Shown: positions 7,415-17,464, numbered from the stretch's first letter. The stretch: 64,000 nt of DNA from Actinacidiphila oryziradicis (GCF_005047355.1 NZ_SUMC01000004.1:186001-250000); one strand, 5' to 3'. The notes: generated from the sequence alone by a model not told the origin. Translations and numbers: made by a program.

Positions 7415-7981
7415 ATGGCGATCGCGCAGCCCGAACCGGGAGGGCTGCTGCCAGAGCGGATCGCATCACTGCGAGGAGCGCTCGCCACCACCAGCTGTAT
7501 GGAGACCTTGCAGGTGGGCTATCTGCACGCGGTTGCCGCCGCGGCGGGCTGTTCGCTCGCGCAGCCCTTCCCGGACAACGGCATCGACTGGCACATCAGC
7601 CACGCTTCGGGCCGCCATGCGGTCGACGACGAAGTCACCATAAAAGTGCAGCTCAAATGCACCTACCAGGTGGCCCCGCACCCAGCGGGCGCTACTTTCG
7701 CCTTCACGCTGGAGAACGAACACTTGGTGAAACTCGCCAGATCCCCGGTATCGGTGCACAAGATACTGGTCGTGATGCTGGTGCCCCGGACCCAGGAAGA
7801 GTGGTTGCGGGCCAGCCATGACCGCCTGGAACTGCGACACTGCTGTTACTGGATGAATCTTGCCGGTCACCCTGTCACCGGCAAGCGCAAGACCACGGTG
7901 CGGGTGCCTACCGCACGTGTTTTCGACGACCGAGCGCTCTGCGAGATCATGACGCGGGTAGGGGCAGGAGGGAGGCCATGA
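7415..7981 (+). CDS. DUF4365-like protein
   Basis: A 188-residue soluble protein. The segment ETLQVGYLHAVAAAAGCS followed by DNGIDWHISH and VKVQLKCTY-like residues resembles the DUF4365 fold, which is related to nuclease-like domains (Asp and the QLK motif are typical PD-(D/E)xK-like positions). The function is unknown. ATG 7415 is chosen because GGAGAG lies just before it; an in-frame ATG at 7361 would add 18 acidic residues with poorer codon bias and is a possible alternative. The stop overlaps the next gene by four bases (ATGA), so the two are probably co-translated. Confidence 0.7.
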   Translation: MAIAQPEPGGLLPERIASLRGALATTSCMETLQVGYLHAVAAAAGCSLAQPFPDNGIDWHISHASGRHAVDDEVTIKVQLKCTYQVAPHPAGATFAFTLENEHLVKLARSPVSVHKILVVMLVPRTQEEWLRASHDRLELRHCCYWMNLAGHPVTGKRKTTVRVPTARVFDDRALCEIMTRVGAGGRP

Positions 7982-9201
7982 TGTCCTGGTCGACCGAGGA
8001 GTTCGTGCCGCCCGACCCCGAACGGGTCGACCCCGCCGTCCTTACCGCGCTCCTCGCCCGCTATGGCTGGGAGCGGCGCGGCGGCGCCCCCGGCCGTTAC
8101 ACCCGCTGGACCCCGCCCGGGGAGACGGCCGTGACCGGGGGGCACCGCAATACCAGCACCAGCCTCCTCGTCCCCGAGAATCGTGGATCCGGCGCCTACG
8201 CGGACTATGCCGATCTGCTCGGCGAGGCCCTCACCGCTCTCGCCCGTTCCGCCGCGCCCTCCGCCCGGGAGGTGCTGATCGCCCTCACCTTCCCCGGCGA
8301 CGAGATCCGCTGGCGGCGCGACACCCCCCTTGTCGCCGAGGCCGTGCCGTGGACCGCGGACGCGCAACTGCGCTCCGCCGCCCGCGCCATGCTGATGGCA
8401 GCCGCCCGGGCCGAACGCGGCAGCGCCGGATACTTCGGCGAGCGGCACGGCCGCTACGCGTCGGCCTTCCTGGAGCAGGTGCTGGTCGGCCCCTCGCCGA
8501 GCGGCCGTATGCTCACCGCCTTCGTCCCCGTGCCGGCCGGCCGGGGTCCCGTGACGACCCTGCTCCGCGCTTTGCAGGCGACACGTGACGCCGTCGACTA
8601 CCAGCGCGCCACCGGCGGCATGGAGGCCTTCCAGGCCGCCGTCGGCCTCGGCGTCTGCCATGAGCTCACCGACGCTCTCGTCCGACTGGTACGCGGCACG
8701 GAAGGAGCCGAGGTGGCGCTGGCCTGGTTACCCGCCACCAGCCCGCCCGAGGGCTTCGCGGCCCGTCCCGAGCCCATCGAATTCTCGCCCGGCGACCTCC
8801 CCGCCCTGGAGGCCGCCGGCGCTCTTTACGTCCGCGACGAACCCTCCGTCGAGGTCCGCGTCACCGGCACCGTCGTCCGCCTCCGCCGCCCCCGCCCCTC
8901 CGGCGGCGGCACCGTACGGCTCCGTGTCCTCGCCGGCGCGGACGTCCGCCAGGTCCGCGTCCGTCTCGACGAGGCCGCCTACCGCATCGCTGTCCACGCC
9001 CACCTCGTCGGCCTTCCCGTCCGCGTCAGCGGCCGCCTGGAGAGCGTCAGCGGTTTCCGGGCCATCGTCGGTCCCACCGGCGTCACCCCGGTCCATGTCG
9101 ACGAGGCCGAGCGTGACCGGCTGCTCAAGTCCCTCCATGGCGGCGTCGACACCTTCGAGGATGCCTGCGGCGGCGACAGAATAAGCCCCTCCGACGATTG
9201 A
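7978..9201 (+). CDS. Unknown 407-residue protein, coupled to the DUF4365 gene
   Basis: I do not recognise a family. The protein is soluble, with no signal peptide or membrane segment. The N-terminal half has a Trp-rich start ([16 protein letters not shown]) and an Arg/Ala-rich helical middle. The C-terminal part (about residues 285-390) is rich in short beta-like stretches such as [14 protein letters not shown] and [15 protein letters not shown], which could be a binding domain. It starts at ATG 7978 inside the previous gene's stop. Residue 251 is encoded by the rare codon TTA (8728-8730), so translation may depend on the bldA tRNA. Being paired with a nuclease-like DUF4365 protein suggests a shared role, but that is inference. 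Confidence 0.75.
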   Translation: MMSWSTEEFVPPDPERVDPAVLTALLARYGWERRGGAPGRYTRWTPPGETAVTGGHRNTSTSLLVPENRGSGAYADYADLLGEALTALARSAAPSAREVLIALTFPGDEIRWRRDTPLVAEAVPWTADAQLRSAARAMLMAAARAERGSAGYFGERHGRYASAFLEQVLVGPSPSGRMLTAFVPVPAGRGPVTTLLRALQATRDAVDYQRATGGMEAFQAAVGLGVCHELTDALVRLVRGTEGAEVALAWLPATSPPEGFAARPEPIEFSPGDLPALEAAGALYVRDEPSVEVRVTGTVVRLRRPRPSGGGTVRLRVLAGADVRQVRVRLDEAAYRIAVHAHLVGLPVRVSGRLESVSGFRAIVGPTGVTPVHVDEAERDRLLKSLHGGVDTFEDACGGDRISPSDD

Positions 9202-9331
9202 GCCCACCACACACCTTCCGGGGCCGAGCCGCACGCAGTGCTTATCGCTTCGCGGCCCACCCGTGCGGCTCGGTACGATTCACCGGTGCAGCATTCGCTG
9301 CCGAGTGTGGTGCATACGTCAGGAGAGACCG

Positions 9332-11317
9332 GTGTCAGACGTCCGTGTGATCATCAAACGCGATTCCGTTGAGCGGGAAGAGCGGGTGGTCACGGCCGGG
9401 ACGACTGCCGCCGACCTTTTCGACGGCGACCGCACCATCGTCGCCGCCCGTGTCGCCGGACAGCTCAAGGACCTCGCGTACCCAGTCGCCGAGGGCGACG
9501 AGGTCGAGCCGGTGGAGATCACCAGCGAGGACGGCCTCAACATCCTGCGCCACTCGGCCGCGCATGTCATGGCCCAGGCGGTCCAGGACCTCTTTCCCGA
9601 GGCCAAGCTCGGCATCGGGCCGCCGATCAAGGACGGCTTCTACTACGACTTCGACGTCGAGAAGCCGTTCACCCCCGAGGACCTCAAGGCCGTCGAGAAG
9701 CGGATGCAGGAGATCCAGAAGCGCGGCCAGCGCTTCTCCCGTCGCGCGGTGACCGATGAGGCCGCCCGCGAGGAGCTGGCCGCCGAGCCGTACAAGCTGG
9801 AGCTGATCGGCCTCAAGGGCTCCGCCGCCGAGGCCGCCGACGGCGCGTCCGCCGAGGTAGGCGCGGGCGAGCTGACCATCTACGACAATCTCGACGCCAA
9901 GACCGGCGAGCTGTGCTGGAGCGACCTCTGCCGCGGCCCGCATCTGCCCACCACCCGCAACATCCCGGCGTTCAAGCTGATGCGCAGCGGCGGTGCCTAC
10001 TGGCGCGGCAGCGAGAAGAATCCGATGCTCCAGCGGATCTACGGCACCGCTTGGCCGACCAAGGACGAGCTGAAGGCGCACCTGGACTTCCTGGTGGAGG
10101 CCGAGAAGCGGGATCACCGCAGGCTCGGCGCGGAGCTGGACCTGTTCTCCTTCCCGGACGAGCTGGGCCCGGGCCTCGCGGTCTTCCACCCCAAGGGGGG
10201 CGTCGTCCGGAAGGCCATGGAGAACTACTCGCGGCGCCGCCACGAGGAGGCGGGGTACGAGTTCGTCAACACCCCGCACATCTCCAAGGAGCACCTCTTC
10301 GAGACCTCCGGGCATCTGCCGCACTACGCGGACGGCATGTTCCCGCCCATCGAGTTCGACGGGCAGAACTACCGCCTCAAGGCGATGAACTGCCCGATGC
10401 ACAATCTGATCTTCAAGTCGCGCGGCCGGTCGTACCGTGAACTGCCGCTGCGGCTCTTCGAGTTCGGGACGGTCTACCGCTACGAGAAGTCCGGCGTGGT
10501 GCACGGGCTGACCCGCTCCCGCGGCTTCACCCAGGACGACGCGCACATCTACTGCACCACTGAGCAGATGCCGCAGGAGTTGGACACGCTCCTGACCTTC
10601 GTCCTGGACCTGCTGCGCGACTACGGACTGGTCGACTTCGAGCTGGAGCTGTCCACCCGCGACCCGGAGTCCGACAAGTTCATCGGCTCCGACGAGGACT
10701 GGGCGGAGGCCACCGAGGCGCTGCGGCAGGCCGCCGAGAAGCAGGGCCTGCCGCTGGTCCCCGACCCGGGCGGGGCGGCCTACTACGGCCCGAAGATCTC
10801 CGTACAGGCGCGCGACGCGATCGGGCGGTCCTGGCAGATGTCGACCATCCAGGTCGACTTCAACCAGCCCAAGCGGTTCGGCCTGGAGTACACCTCGGCG
10901 GACGGCTCCCGGCAGCAGCCGGTGATGCTGCACCGCGCGCTCTTCGGCTCCATCGAACGGTTCTTCGGAGTGCTGGTCGAGCACTACGCGGGAGCCTTCC
11001 CGGCGTGGCTCGCGCCGGTCCAGGCGGTCGGTATCCCGATCGGGGACGCGCATGTGCCGTACCTGGAGGAGTTCGCGGCGGCGGCGAAGGCGAAGGGCCT
11101 GCGCTTCGAGGTGGACGCTTCGGCGGACCGTATGCAGAAGAAGATCCGCAACGCCCAGAAGAGCAAGGTTCCGTACATGGTCATCGCGGGCGACGAGGAC
11201 ATGGCCGCCGGAGCGGTGTCCTTCCGCTACCGCGACGGCTCGCAGAAGAACGGGATCCCCCGTGACCAGGCACTGGCCGAGATCTTGGACGCGGTGGAGC
11301 GCCGGATCCAGGTCTGA
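9332..11317 (+). CDS. thrS: Threonyl-tRNA synthetase
   Basis: A 661-residue class II aminoacyl-tRNA synthetase. It has an N-terminal TGS domain (about 1-65), an editing/SAD domain with [11 protein letters not shown] and the later C-x3-H partner (DLCRGPHL), then the catalytic core. Core motifs include [12 protein letters not shown] and the motif 2 region [13 protein letters not shown], then [15 protein letters not shown] as motif 3, and an anticodon-binding domain at the end. It charges tRNA-Thr in the cytoplasm. The GTG start at 9332 is set by the ribosome site AGGAGAG. No T-box leader is visible upstream. Two tandem hairpins follow the gene. Confidence 0.97.
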   Translation: MSDVRVIIKRDSVEREERVVTAGTTAADLFDGDRTIVAARVAGQLKDLAYPVAEGDEVEPVEITSEDGLNILRHSAAHVMAQAVQDLFPEAKLGIGPPIKDGFYYDFDVEKPFTPEDLKAVEKRMQEIQKRGQRFSRRAVTDEAAREELAAEPYKLELIGLKGSAAEAADGASAEVGAGELTIYDNLDAKTGELCWSDLCRGPHLPTTRNIPAFKLMRSGGAYWRGSEKNPMLQRIYGTAWPTKDELKAHLDFLVEAEKRDHRRLGAELDLFSFPDELGPGLAVFHPKGGVVRKAMENYSRRRHEEAGYEFVNTPHISKEHLFETSGHLPHYADGMFPPIEFDGQNYRLKAMNCPMHNLIFKSRGRSYRELPLRLFEFGTVYRYEKSGVVHGLTRSRGFTQDDAHIYCTTEQMPQELDTLLTFVLDLLRDYGLVDFELELSTRDPESDKFIGSDEDWAEATEALRQAAEKQGLPLVPDPGGAAYYGPKISVQARDAIGRSWQMSTIQVDFNQPKRFGLEYTSADGSRQQPVMLHRALFGSIERFFGVLVEHYAGAFPAWLAPVQAVGIPIGDAHVPYLEEFAAAAKAKGLRFEVDASADRMQKKIRNAQKSKVPYMVIAGDEDMAAGAVSFRYRDGSQKNGIPRDQALAEILDAVERRIQV

Positions 11318-11364
11318 CCCGGTCCCCGCCGGAGCGCGACGCGCAAGGCGCCCGCGCGGCTTTT

Positions 11365-11446
11365 CCAGGTGCGGTCCCACCCGGGGCCGCACCTGGCGCC
11401 TGTCCGGCGGATCTCCGCGGCGTCCACGGAGATCCGCCGGACAGGC
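11365..11446 (+). terminator. Tandem hairpins after thrS
   Basis: The first stem pairs 11365-11374 with 11387-11396 (10 bases). The second pairs 11398-11417 with 11427-11446 (20 bases, perfect, 9-base loop). Together they are a strong rho-independent type terminator ahead of the HIT gene. Confidence 0.8.
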
Positions 11447-11477
11447 CCTAACCGCATCCGGGCCGCCGCAGGAGAAT

Positions 11478-12041
11478 ATGCTGGCCCTCATGACAAGTGA
11501 GCCGGAACAGCAGATCGGAGTCGGGACGCCGGACGCGTTCCAGCGCTTGTGGACGCCCCACCGGATGGCCTACATCCAGGGCGAGAACAAGCCGACCGGC
11601 CCGGGGGCCGACGACGGGTGCCCGTTCTGTGCGATCCCGGCGAGGAGCGACGAGGACGGCCTGGTCATCGCCCGTGGCGAGAAGGTCTACGCGGTGCTCA
11701 ATCTGTACCCGTACAACGGCGGCCACCTGATGGTGGTCCCGTACCGCCATGTCGCCGACTACACGGAGCTGGACCTGCCGGAGACGGCGGAGCTGGCCGA
11801 GTTCACCAAGCGGGCGATGACCGCGCTGCGCACCGCCTCCGGGGCGCACGGGTTCAACATCGGGCTCAACCAGGGCAGCGCGGCCGGCGCGGGGATCGCC
11901 GCGCACCTGCACCAGCACGTGGTGCCACGCTGGGGCGGCGACACGAACTTCATGCCGGTGGTGGGGCATACGAGGGTGCTGCCGCAGCTGCTCGCGGACA
12001 CCCGGAAGATGCTCGCGGACGCCTGGCCCTCTCAGCCGTAG
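11478..12041 (+). CDS. HIT-family hydrolase or AP4A phosphorylase-like protein
   Basis: A 187-residue histidine-triad protein. Two Cys in DDGCPFCAIP could bind zinc, and the HIT motif HLHQHVVPRW (His-phi-His-phi-His) is complete, with NLYPYNGGHLMVVPYRH before it. Members hydrolyse or phosphorolyse nucleoside phosphates such as AP4A. The ATG at 11478 (GGAGAATATG) is used, although a second ATG at 11490 begins MTSEPEQQ and is possible. It is convergent with the next gene, with an imperfect hairpin between them. Confidence 0.88.
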   Translation: MLALMTSEPEQQIGVGTPDAFQRLWTPHRMAYIQGENKPTGPGADDGCPFCAIPARSDEDGLVIARGEKVYAVLNLYPYNGGHLMVVPYRHVADYTELDLPETAELAEFTKRAMTALRTASGAHGFNIGLNQGSAAGAGIAAHLHQHVVPRWGGDTNFMPVVGHTRVLPQLLADTRKMLADAWPSQP

Positions 12042-12063
12042 CCTTCAGCGCCGGGACTCATAC

Positions 12064-12115
12064 CGGCGGCCTCTGGTGCGGCGCCCCCCGAAGGGTGCCG
12101 CGCCACAGGCCGCCG
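12064..12115. terminator. Imperfect hairpin between convergent genes
   Basis: About 19 bases at 12064-12082 pair with 12097-12115 with one mismatch and one G-U pair. The position between two gene ends suggests a bidirectional terminator. Confidence 0.6.
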
Positions 12116-12128
12116 ACTCCTCTGTTCG

Positions 12129-13802
12129 CTACGCGTTGTAGACATCGGCCTTGCCCGGTTCGGCGCCCTGGACGCCGCCGCTGAGGACCGACGAGCGACC
12201 GGTGAACTTCTCGGTGTCGACGCCGTTCTCCGTCAGGACCTGGATGGCGGCGGAGTGCACCGCGCGCAGCACCGGGGTGGCGGCGCGCAGCGCGTCGTCG
12301 GCCATGAAGCGGTGACTCCAGGGCTTGCCGGCCCAGGTGTGGCGGACCCCGAAGGGCTCGGGCAGAGCGAGCTTGCCGCCGAGGTGGTCCAGGACAGGGG
12401 GGAACCAGGTCAGGGGGGCGCGGGCGGCGAGCCGTACGACCTCGTCGGTCTTGACGAGGGGGAGCGCCACGGTCCGGGTCTCCCAGAACCGCACGGTCTT
12501 GCTGACCGTCTTCTCGTTGGCCGGGGGCGCGCCCATGAACACGTCGTGCACGGGGCCGAGAACGTGTCCGCTCACCTCGACCCGCAGGGTGGAGGCCAGC
12601 ACCGTCACGGTGATCATGAACGTTATGACCAGCTGGCCGTCCCAGCCCGTGAACTGGACGCCCAGGTAGTGCCGGTTGCCCTTGCCGAACTGCTGGGTGT
12701 TGCAGATGTTCTGTATCTCGAAGTCCTTGACGGTGAACCCCTCGACCTCCGCTCCGGTCGGCCGCACGATCTTGTCCGCGCCTTCGCCGATCGGGACGAC
12801 GACCCAGTGCCTTATCGAGGGTTTCGGGAAACCGCCGGTGTGCAGCGGACCGCGCTCCAGCTCGCGCAACCGGCCGTGGATGGCCTTGATCACGTCCCAG
12901 CTGCGGAAGGGGTGGATCTCGGCCAGGCCCTCGCGCGGCACCAGCTCCTCGGCCAACTGCCAGCTGCCCCAGCGTGAGCCCATGCCGAGTATGCCCTTGT
13001 CGGCACCGCCGGCGTAGAAGACCACATTGCTCTGCTGCTCGGTGGCGAGCTTGGCCAGGTTCTGGCGCAGCGCCTCGGCGCGGGTCTCATTGGGGTTGCG
13101 CGGCACGGCCCCGGGGATCTTGGCGCCGACGCCGCCACCGGAGACCAGACCGCCCCAGCGGTCCCGCAGGTCCTTGGCGGTGCGTTCGCAGATCCGCTTG
13201 GCCCAGAACCAGCCGAGGACCGGGGCGACCATCATCACCCGCAGATACTGCGACCAGAAACCGGACAGCGGCGGCTTGACGATGAGCAGCACGGTGAAGA
13301 AGCCCACGACGACCAGCACCGCCCCGCCCAGTACCCCGGCTCTGCTGCCGTTGGCCTTGCCCAGGGTGCGGCGCAGCTGGAAGACGGCGAGCCAGATGAG
13401 GACTCCGGGCAGGAAGAGCAGTCCGAAGACGCCCATGAGGAGCGTCAGCCGGGTGTCACGTTCCTTGCGGATGTGGGTGGCGGCGAGGCAGTGCTCGACG
13501 ACAGTCTGCGGCTCGGCTCCGAAGGACTGGACGACTTCGTTGCGGGCGCCGCCGAGCATCCTTATCTCGACGGCGCGGGCGAAGGCCTCACCGAGATTGG
13601 GCTGGAAGAGCGAGAAGGCGGGGGCCTTGACCGTGGTCTTCCCGTCGGCGTTGGCCAGCGCGTCCACGGGACTGTCCCGGTACGCGGCCGAGGCGAGCGC
13701 CTGCGTCGCGGCGGTCTCTCCGTCCGTGCCGGTCAGCGGTACTTGCGCACCGGGTCGCAGAAAGTCGAAGTCCGTACCGCTGAACGCCACTACCGCCCCC
13801 AT
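12129..13802 (-). CDS. Unknown membrane protein (557 residues)
   Basis: No named family recognised. The first 105 residues are soluble. Then come two or three hydrophobic segments in the region of residues about 115-205 (LLMGVFGLLFLPGVLIWLAV, VLGGAVLVVVGFFTVLLIV, MMVAPVLGWFWA) and a long soluble C-terminal part of about 340 residues with a further hydrophobic run around FMITVTVLASTL. The start at 13802 (MGAVVAFSGTDFDF) is chosen because upstream sequence in this frame is Arg/Gly/Cys-rich and does not look coding. It is convergent with the HIT gene and divergent from the DCC-family gene. Confidence 0.72.
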   Translation of the reverse strand: MGAVVAFSGTDFDFLRPGAQVPLTGTDGETAATQALASAAYRDSPVDALANADGKTTVKAPAFSLFQPNLGEAFARAVEIRMLGGARNEVVQSFGAEPQTVVEHCLAATHIRKERDTRLTLLMGVFGLLFLPGVLIWLAVFQLRRTLGKANGSRAGVLGGAVLVVVGFFTVLLIVKPPLSGFWSQYLRVMMVAPVLGWFWAKRICERTAKDLRDRWGGLVSGGGVGAKIPGAVPRNPNETRAEALRQNLAKLATEQQSNVVFYAGGADKGILGMGSRWGSWQLAEELVPREGLAEIHPFRSWDVIKAIHGRLRELERGPLHTGGFPKPSIRHWVVVPIGEGADKIVRPTGAEVEGFTVKDFEIQNICNTQQFGKGNRHYLGVQFTGWDGQLVITFMITVTVLASTLRVEVSGHVLGPVHDVFMGAPPANEKTVSKTVRFWETRTVALPLVKTDEVVRLAARAPLTWFPPVLDHLGGKLALPEPFGVRHTWAGKPWSHRFMADDALRAATPVLRAVHSAAIQVLTENGVDTEKFTGRSSVLSGGVQGAEPGKADVYNA

Positions 13803-13936
13803 CTCGTCAACGTGCAGGCCAGCCCGGCCCCTTGCCCATTCCCCGCCGCCGGGGCCGGCACACCTTCTGCCCTGCGGATACCAGCGTATAGGTGGTGTAC
13901 AGGGCACGTCAGCGGCGCGGCATGCATGATGGCGGT

Positions 13937-14323
13937 ATGAGATCACGGCCTGTTCTCGTGTACGACGGCGATTGTGCTTTCTGCACCTCCTCCGTGCGCT
14001 TCGCCGAGCGGCACCTGCGGCTCAACTGTGAGGTCACGCCCTGGCAGTTCGCGGATCTGGGCGCGCTCGGCGTGACCCGGGAGCGCGCAGAGTACGAACT
14101 GCTGTGGGTTGCCCCTGACGGTGCCGTGCGCGGTGGCGCCCAGGCCGTCGCGAAGCTGCTGCTCGGCGCGGGCAGGGGCTGGGCGGTGGCGGGTGCGCTG
14201 CTCGCGCTGCCGCCGCTGCGGTGGCTCGCGCACGGCGTCTACCGGTCGATCGCGAACAACCGGGAGAAGATGCCCGGGGGCACGCCCGCGTGCGCGGTGC
14301 CAACGGGCCGCCGTCCGGGCTGA
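13937..14323 (+). CDS. DCC-family (DUF393) thiol-disulfide oxidoreductase-like protein
   Basis: A 128-residue protein with the family signature VYDGDCAFCTSSVRF (DxxCxxC), then a core ending PPLRWLAHGVYRSIANNREKM. Both are typical of DUF393/DCC proteins, which have a predicted thioredoxin-like fold. Earlier in-frame starts at 13892 and 13922 exist, but MRSRPVLVYDGDCAFC fits the usual N-terminus. Its biological partner is unknown. It ends 13 bases before the convergent EF-G-like gene. Confidence 0.85.
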   Translation: MRSRPVLVYDGDCAFCTSSVRFAERHLRLNCEVTPWQFADLGALGVTRERAEYELLWVAPDGAVRGGAQAVAKLLLGAGRGWAVAGALLALPPLRWLAHGVYRSIANNREKMPGGTPACAVPTGRRPG

Positions 14324-14336
14324 TCCGGGCAGGCAC

Positions 14337-16544
14337 TCACTTCTGGGCTGCGGCCTGCTCTCTGAGTTTGACCGCGAGCTGCGCCGGCATCGGTTCGTGG
14401 CGCGCGTAGAGACGGCTGTACCGCCCGGTGCCGTGCGACAGCGACCGCAGGTCCACCGCGTAGCGGCCGATCTCGATCTCCGGCACTTCGGCCCGCACCA
14501 GGGTGCGGCCGGGCCCGGCCGGTTCGGTGCCGAGGACCCGCCCGCGCCGGCCGGAGAGGTCGCTCATGACGGAGCCGACGTACTCGTCGGAGACCAGTAC
14601 CCCGAGCTCGGCGACGGGTTCCAGCAAGTGGATACGGGCGTCGGCGGCGGCCTCCCGCAGGGCGAGCGCCCCGGCGGTCTGGAAGGCGGCGTCGGAGGAG
14701 TCTACCGAGTGCGCCTTGCCGTCGGTGAGGGTCACGCGGATGTCCACCACCTGGTAGCCGAGGGCGACCCCGCGTGCGGCCTGGGCGCGTACGCCCTTTT
14801 CCACCGAAGGGATGAACTGCCGGGGCACCGATCCGCCGACGACTTTGTCAACGAATTCGATGCCGGAGCCGACCGGGAGCGGCTCGACCTCGATCTCGCA
14901 GATGGCGTACTGGCCGTGGCCCCCGGACTGCTTGACATGCCGGCCGCGCGCGGTGGCCCGCTCGCCGAAGGTCTCGCGGAGCGAAACCTTGTGCGGTACG
15001 GCGTCGACCTGCACTCCGTAGCGGCTGCGCAACCGCTCCAGCGCGACGTCGACATGGGCCTCGCCCAGGCACCACAGGACGACCTGCCGTGTGTCGGGGT
15101 TCTGTTCCAGGCGCATCGTCGGGTCCTCGGCGACCAGCCGGGACAGCCCCTGGGACATCTTGTCCTCGTCCGCCTTGCTGTGGGCCTCGATGGCCACCGG
15201 CAGCAGTGGGTCGGGCATCACCCAGGGCGCCATGAGCAGCGGGTCGTCCTTCGCGGAGAGCGTGTCGCCGGTCTCGGCGCGGCCGAGTTTGGCGACGCAG
15301 GCCAGATCGCCGGCGATGCACCGGGTGACGCTGCGCTGCTGCTTGCCGAAGGGCGAGGAGAGCGCGCCGATCCGCTCGTCGACATCATGGTCCTCATGTC
15401 CGCGGTCCTGCAGCCCGTGCCCGGATACATGCACCGTCTCGTCGGGGCGCAGGGTGCCGGAGAAGAGCCGCACCAGGCTGATCCGGCCGACGTAGGGGTC
15501 GGAGGCGGTCTTGACCACTTCTGCGGCGAGCGGCCCGTCGGGGTCGCAGGCCAAGGGGGCACGCGGCTTGCCCTGGGGGGTGGTGACGGGCGGGACCTCG
15601 CGCTCCGTCGGGGTTGGGAAGCCGCCGGTGATGAGTTCCAGCAGCTCTACGGTGCCGATGCCCTGTTTGCAGCCGTCGGCGGCGGGCGCGGCGGCCAGCA
15701 CGGGATGGAAGGAGCCGCGCGCGACGGCACGTTCCAGGTCCCCGACGAGAGTCTTGAGGTCGAGTTCCTCGCCGCCGAGATAGCGCTCCATGAGGGTCTC
15801 GTCCTCGCTCTCCGCGATGATCCCCTCGATGAGCCGGTTGCGGGCCTCCTCCATCAGCGGCAGGTGCTCGGGGCCCGGGTCCCGCTCGACGCGCTGCCCG
15901 GAGGAGTAGTCGTAGACCCGCTGGGAGAGCAGCCCGATCAGCCCGGTGACGGGGGCGTGCCCGTCCGGTGCCTGCTCGCCGTGGAGCGGCAGGTAGAGCG
16001 GCAGCACGGATTCGGGGGAGTCGCCGCCGAGGGTCTGTCCGCAGACGGCGGTCATCTGCTCGAAGTCGGCCCGGGCGGATTCCAGGTGGGTGACGACCAT
16101 GGCGCGCGGCATGCCGACGGCCGCGCACTCGTCCCACACCATGCGGGTGGCACCATCGACGCCGTCGGCGGCCGACACAACGAAGAGGGCCGCGTCCGCC
16201 GCGCGCAGACCGGCCCTCAGCTCCCCGACAAAGTCGGCGTATCCGGGAGTGTCCAGTAGATTGATCTTGATACCGCCCCATTCCACCGGCACCAGCGACA
16301 GCTGTACCGATCGTTGCTGGCGGTGTTCGATCTCGTCGTGGTCGGAGACCGTGCCACCGTCCGCGACATGGCCTGCCCGGTTCACCGCCCCGGTGGCCAG
16401 CGCCAGCGCCTCGACGAGGGTGGTCTTGCCCGCACCGCTGTGGCCGACCAGCACCACGTTGCGAATATCGTCGGGCCGGTCGGCCGCCGGTACCCTTCCG
16501 GCGGCTCCTGCTTGGGTGTGAGTCCTGTCCACTGCATTGCCCAC
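14337..16544 (-). CDS. Elongation factor G-like GTPase (EF-G2 type)
   Basis: A 735-residue translational GTPase homologue. G1 is GHSGAGKTTLVEAL, G3 is DTPGYADF, and the EF-G C-terminal domains IV and V follow (KQSGGHGQYAICEIEVEPL; RRGRVLGTE). The G4 element that normally reads NKxD is replaced by VTHLE, so guanine specificity or GTPase behaviour may differ from true EF-G. True fusA lies in the str operon and is not in this window. GTG 16544 is preceded by GGGAGGCGAG and chosen on that basis; ATG 16565 is an alternative. The family is known in actinobacteria as EF-G2; its cellular job is not well defined. Confidence 0.88.
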   Translation of the reverse strand: MGNAVDRTHTQAGAAGRVPAADRPDDIRNVVLVGHSGAGKTTLVEALALATGAVNRAGHVADGGTVSDHDEIEHRQQRSVQLSLVPVEWGGIKINLLDTPGYADFVGELRAGLRAADAALFVVSAADGVDGATRMVWDECAAVGMPRAMVVTHLESARADFEQMTAVCGQTLGGDSPESVLPLYLPLHGEQAPDGHAPVTGLIGLLSQRVYDYSSGQRVERDPGPEHLPLMEEARNRLIEGIIAESEDETLMERYLGGEELDLKTLVGDLERAVARGSFHPVLAAAPAADGCKQGIGTVELLELITGGFPTPTEREVPPVTTPQGKPRAPLACDPDGPLAAEVVKTASDPYVGRISLVRLFSGTLRPDETVHVSGHGLQDRGHEDHDVDERIGALSSPFGKQQRSVTRCIAGDLACVAKLGRAETGDTLSAKDDPLLMAPWVMPDPLLPVAIEAHSKADEDKMSQGLSRLVAEDPTMRLEQNPDTRQVVLWCLGEAHVDVALERLRSRYGVQVDAVPHKVSLRETFGERATARGRHVKQSGGHGQYAICEIEVEPLPVGSGIEFVDKVVGGSVPRQFIPSVEKGVRAQAARGVALGYQVVDIRVTLTDGKAHSVDSSDAAFQTAGALALREAAADARIHLLEPVAELGVLVSDEYVGSVMSDLSGRRGRVLGTEPAGPGRTLVRAEVPEIEIGRYAVDLRSLSHGTGRYSRLYARHEPMPAQLAVKLREQAAAQK

Positions 16545-16792
16545 GTGTCTCGCCTCCCGGTCCATCACGCATGGGATGGGGACTGCGCGACGACCCGGAC
16601 CAGCGGCGGCTCCGGCGACGCCCGCGGTACTTCCGACCTTCCCACGCCCATCACGGGGCGTCCATACGTCGGACGGGTAGGGGCGGGCCGGACAGGCACT
16701 GGGACGGAGCCACACGCGTTCGGAGGACGGGCGCTGGCTACGATGGGCCAGCCGGGGGCCGCCCGGCATTCCCACCGACCACCGGGAAGGCC

Positions 16793-17464
16793 ATGCTGAA
16801 CAAGTACGCGCGTGCTTTCTTCACGCGTGTTCTCACGCCGTTCGCCGCGTTTCTGCTACGCCGGGGCGTCAGCCCCGACGCGGTCACCCTCATCGGCACC
16901 GGGGGCGTGATGGCAGGAGCGCTGGTCTTCTATCCCAGGGGAGTGTTCTTCTGGGGCACCGTGGTGATCACTCTGTTCGTCTTCTCCGACCTGGTGGACG
17001 GGAACATGGCCCGCCAGTCCGGAGTGTCCAGCCGCTGGGGCGCCTTCCTGGACTCCACCCTCGACCGGGTCGCGGATTCCGCGATCTTCGGCGGGCTGGC
17101 GCTCTGGTACGCGGGGGGTGGGAACGACCTGGTGCTCTGCGCCGTGTCGATCTTCTGCCTGGCCAGTGGCCAGGTGGTGTCGTACACCAAGGCGCGCGGC
17201 GAGAGCATCGGCCTGCCGGTCAACGTCAACGGGCTGGTCGAGCGCGCCGAGCGGTTGGTGATCACGCTGGTCGCCTGCGGCCTGGCCGGGCTGCACAAAT
17301 TCGGGGTGCCGTGGATCCAGTGGCTGCTGCCCGCCGCGCTGTGGATCGTCGCCGTCGGCAGCGCGGTGACCCTCGGCCAACGGGTAGTGACCGTACGCCG
17401 TGAGGCCGAAGAGGCCGACCGCGAGGCCGCGGCGGCCGGCGTGGACGGGGGAGGCAGCGCATGA
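16793..17464 (+). CDS. pgsA: CDP-alcohol phosphatidyltransferase, probable phosphatidylinositol phosphate synthase
   Basis: A 223-residue integral membrane enzyme with the CDP-alcohol phosphotransferase signature D-x2-D-G-x2-A-R-x8-G-x3-D-x3-D, seen here as DLVDGNMARQSGVSSRWGAF then LDSTLDR. Five to six hydrophobic segments span the rest. The following genes encode an acyltransferase and a mannosyltransferase of the PIM pathway, which points to phosphatidylinositol (phosphate) synthesis rather than cardiolipin or phosphatidylglycerol phosphate. ATG 16793 follows GGGAAGG. It is translationally coupled to the next gene through ATGA. Confidence 0.88.
   Translation: MLNKYARAFFTRVLTPFAAFLLRRGVSPDAVTLIGTGGVMAGALVFYPRGVFFWGTVVITLFVFSDLVDGNMARQSGVSSRWGAFLDSTLDRVADSAIFGGLALWYAGGGNDLVLCAVSIFCLASGQVVSYTKARGESIGLPVNVNGLVERAERLVITLVACGLAGLHKFGVPWIQWLLPAALWIVAVGSAVTLGQRVVTVRREAEEADREAAAAGVDGGGSA

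Noticed and set aside
9202..9331. T-box leader for thrS (also looked for at hisS and alaS)
   Set aside because: No T-box sequence (UGGN-type bulge and AGGGUGGnACCGCG) was seen; alaS has no leader at all because it overlaps the gene before it.
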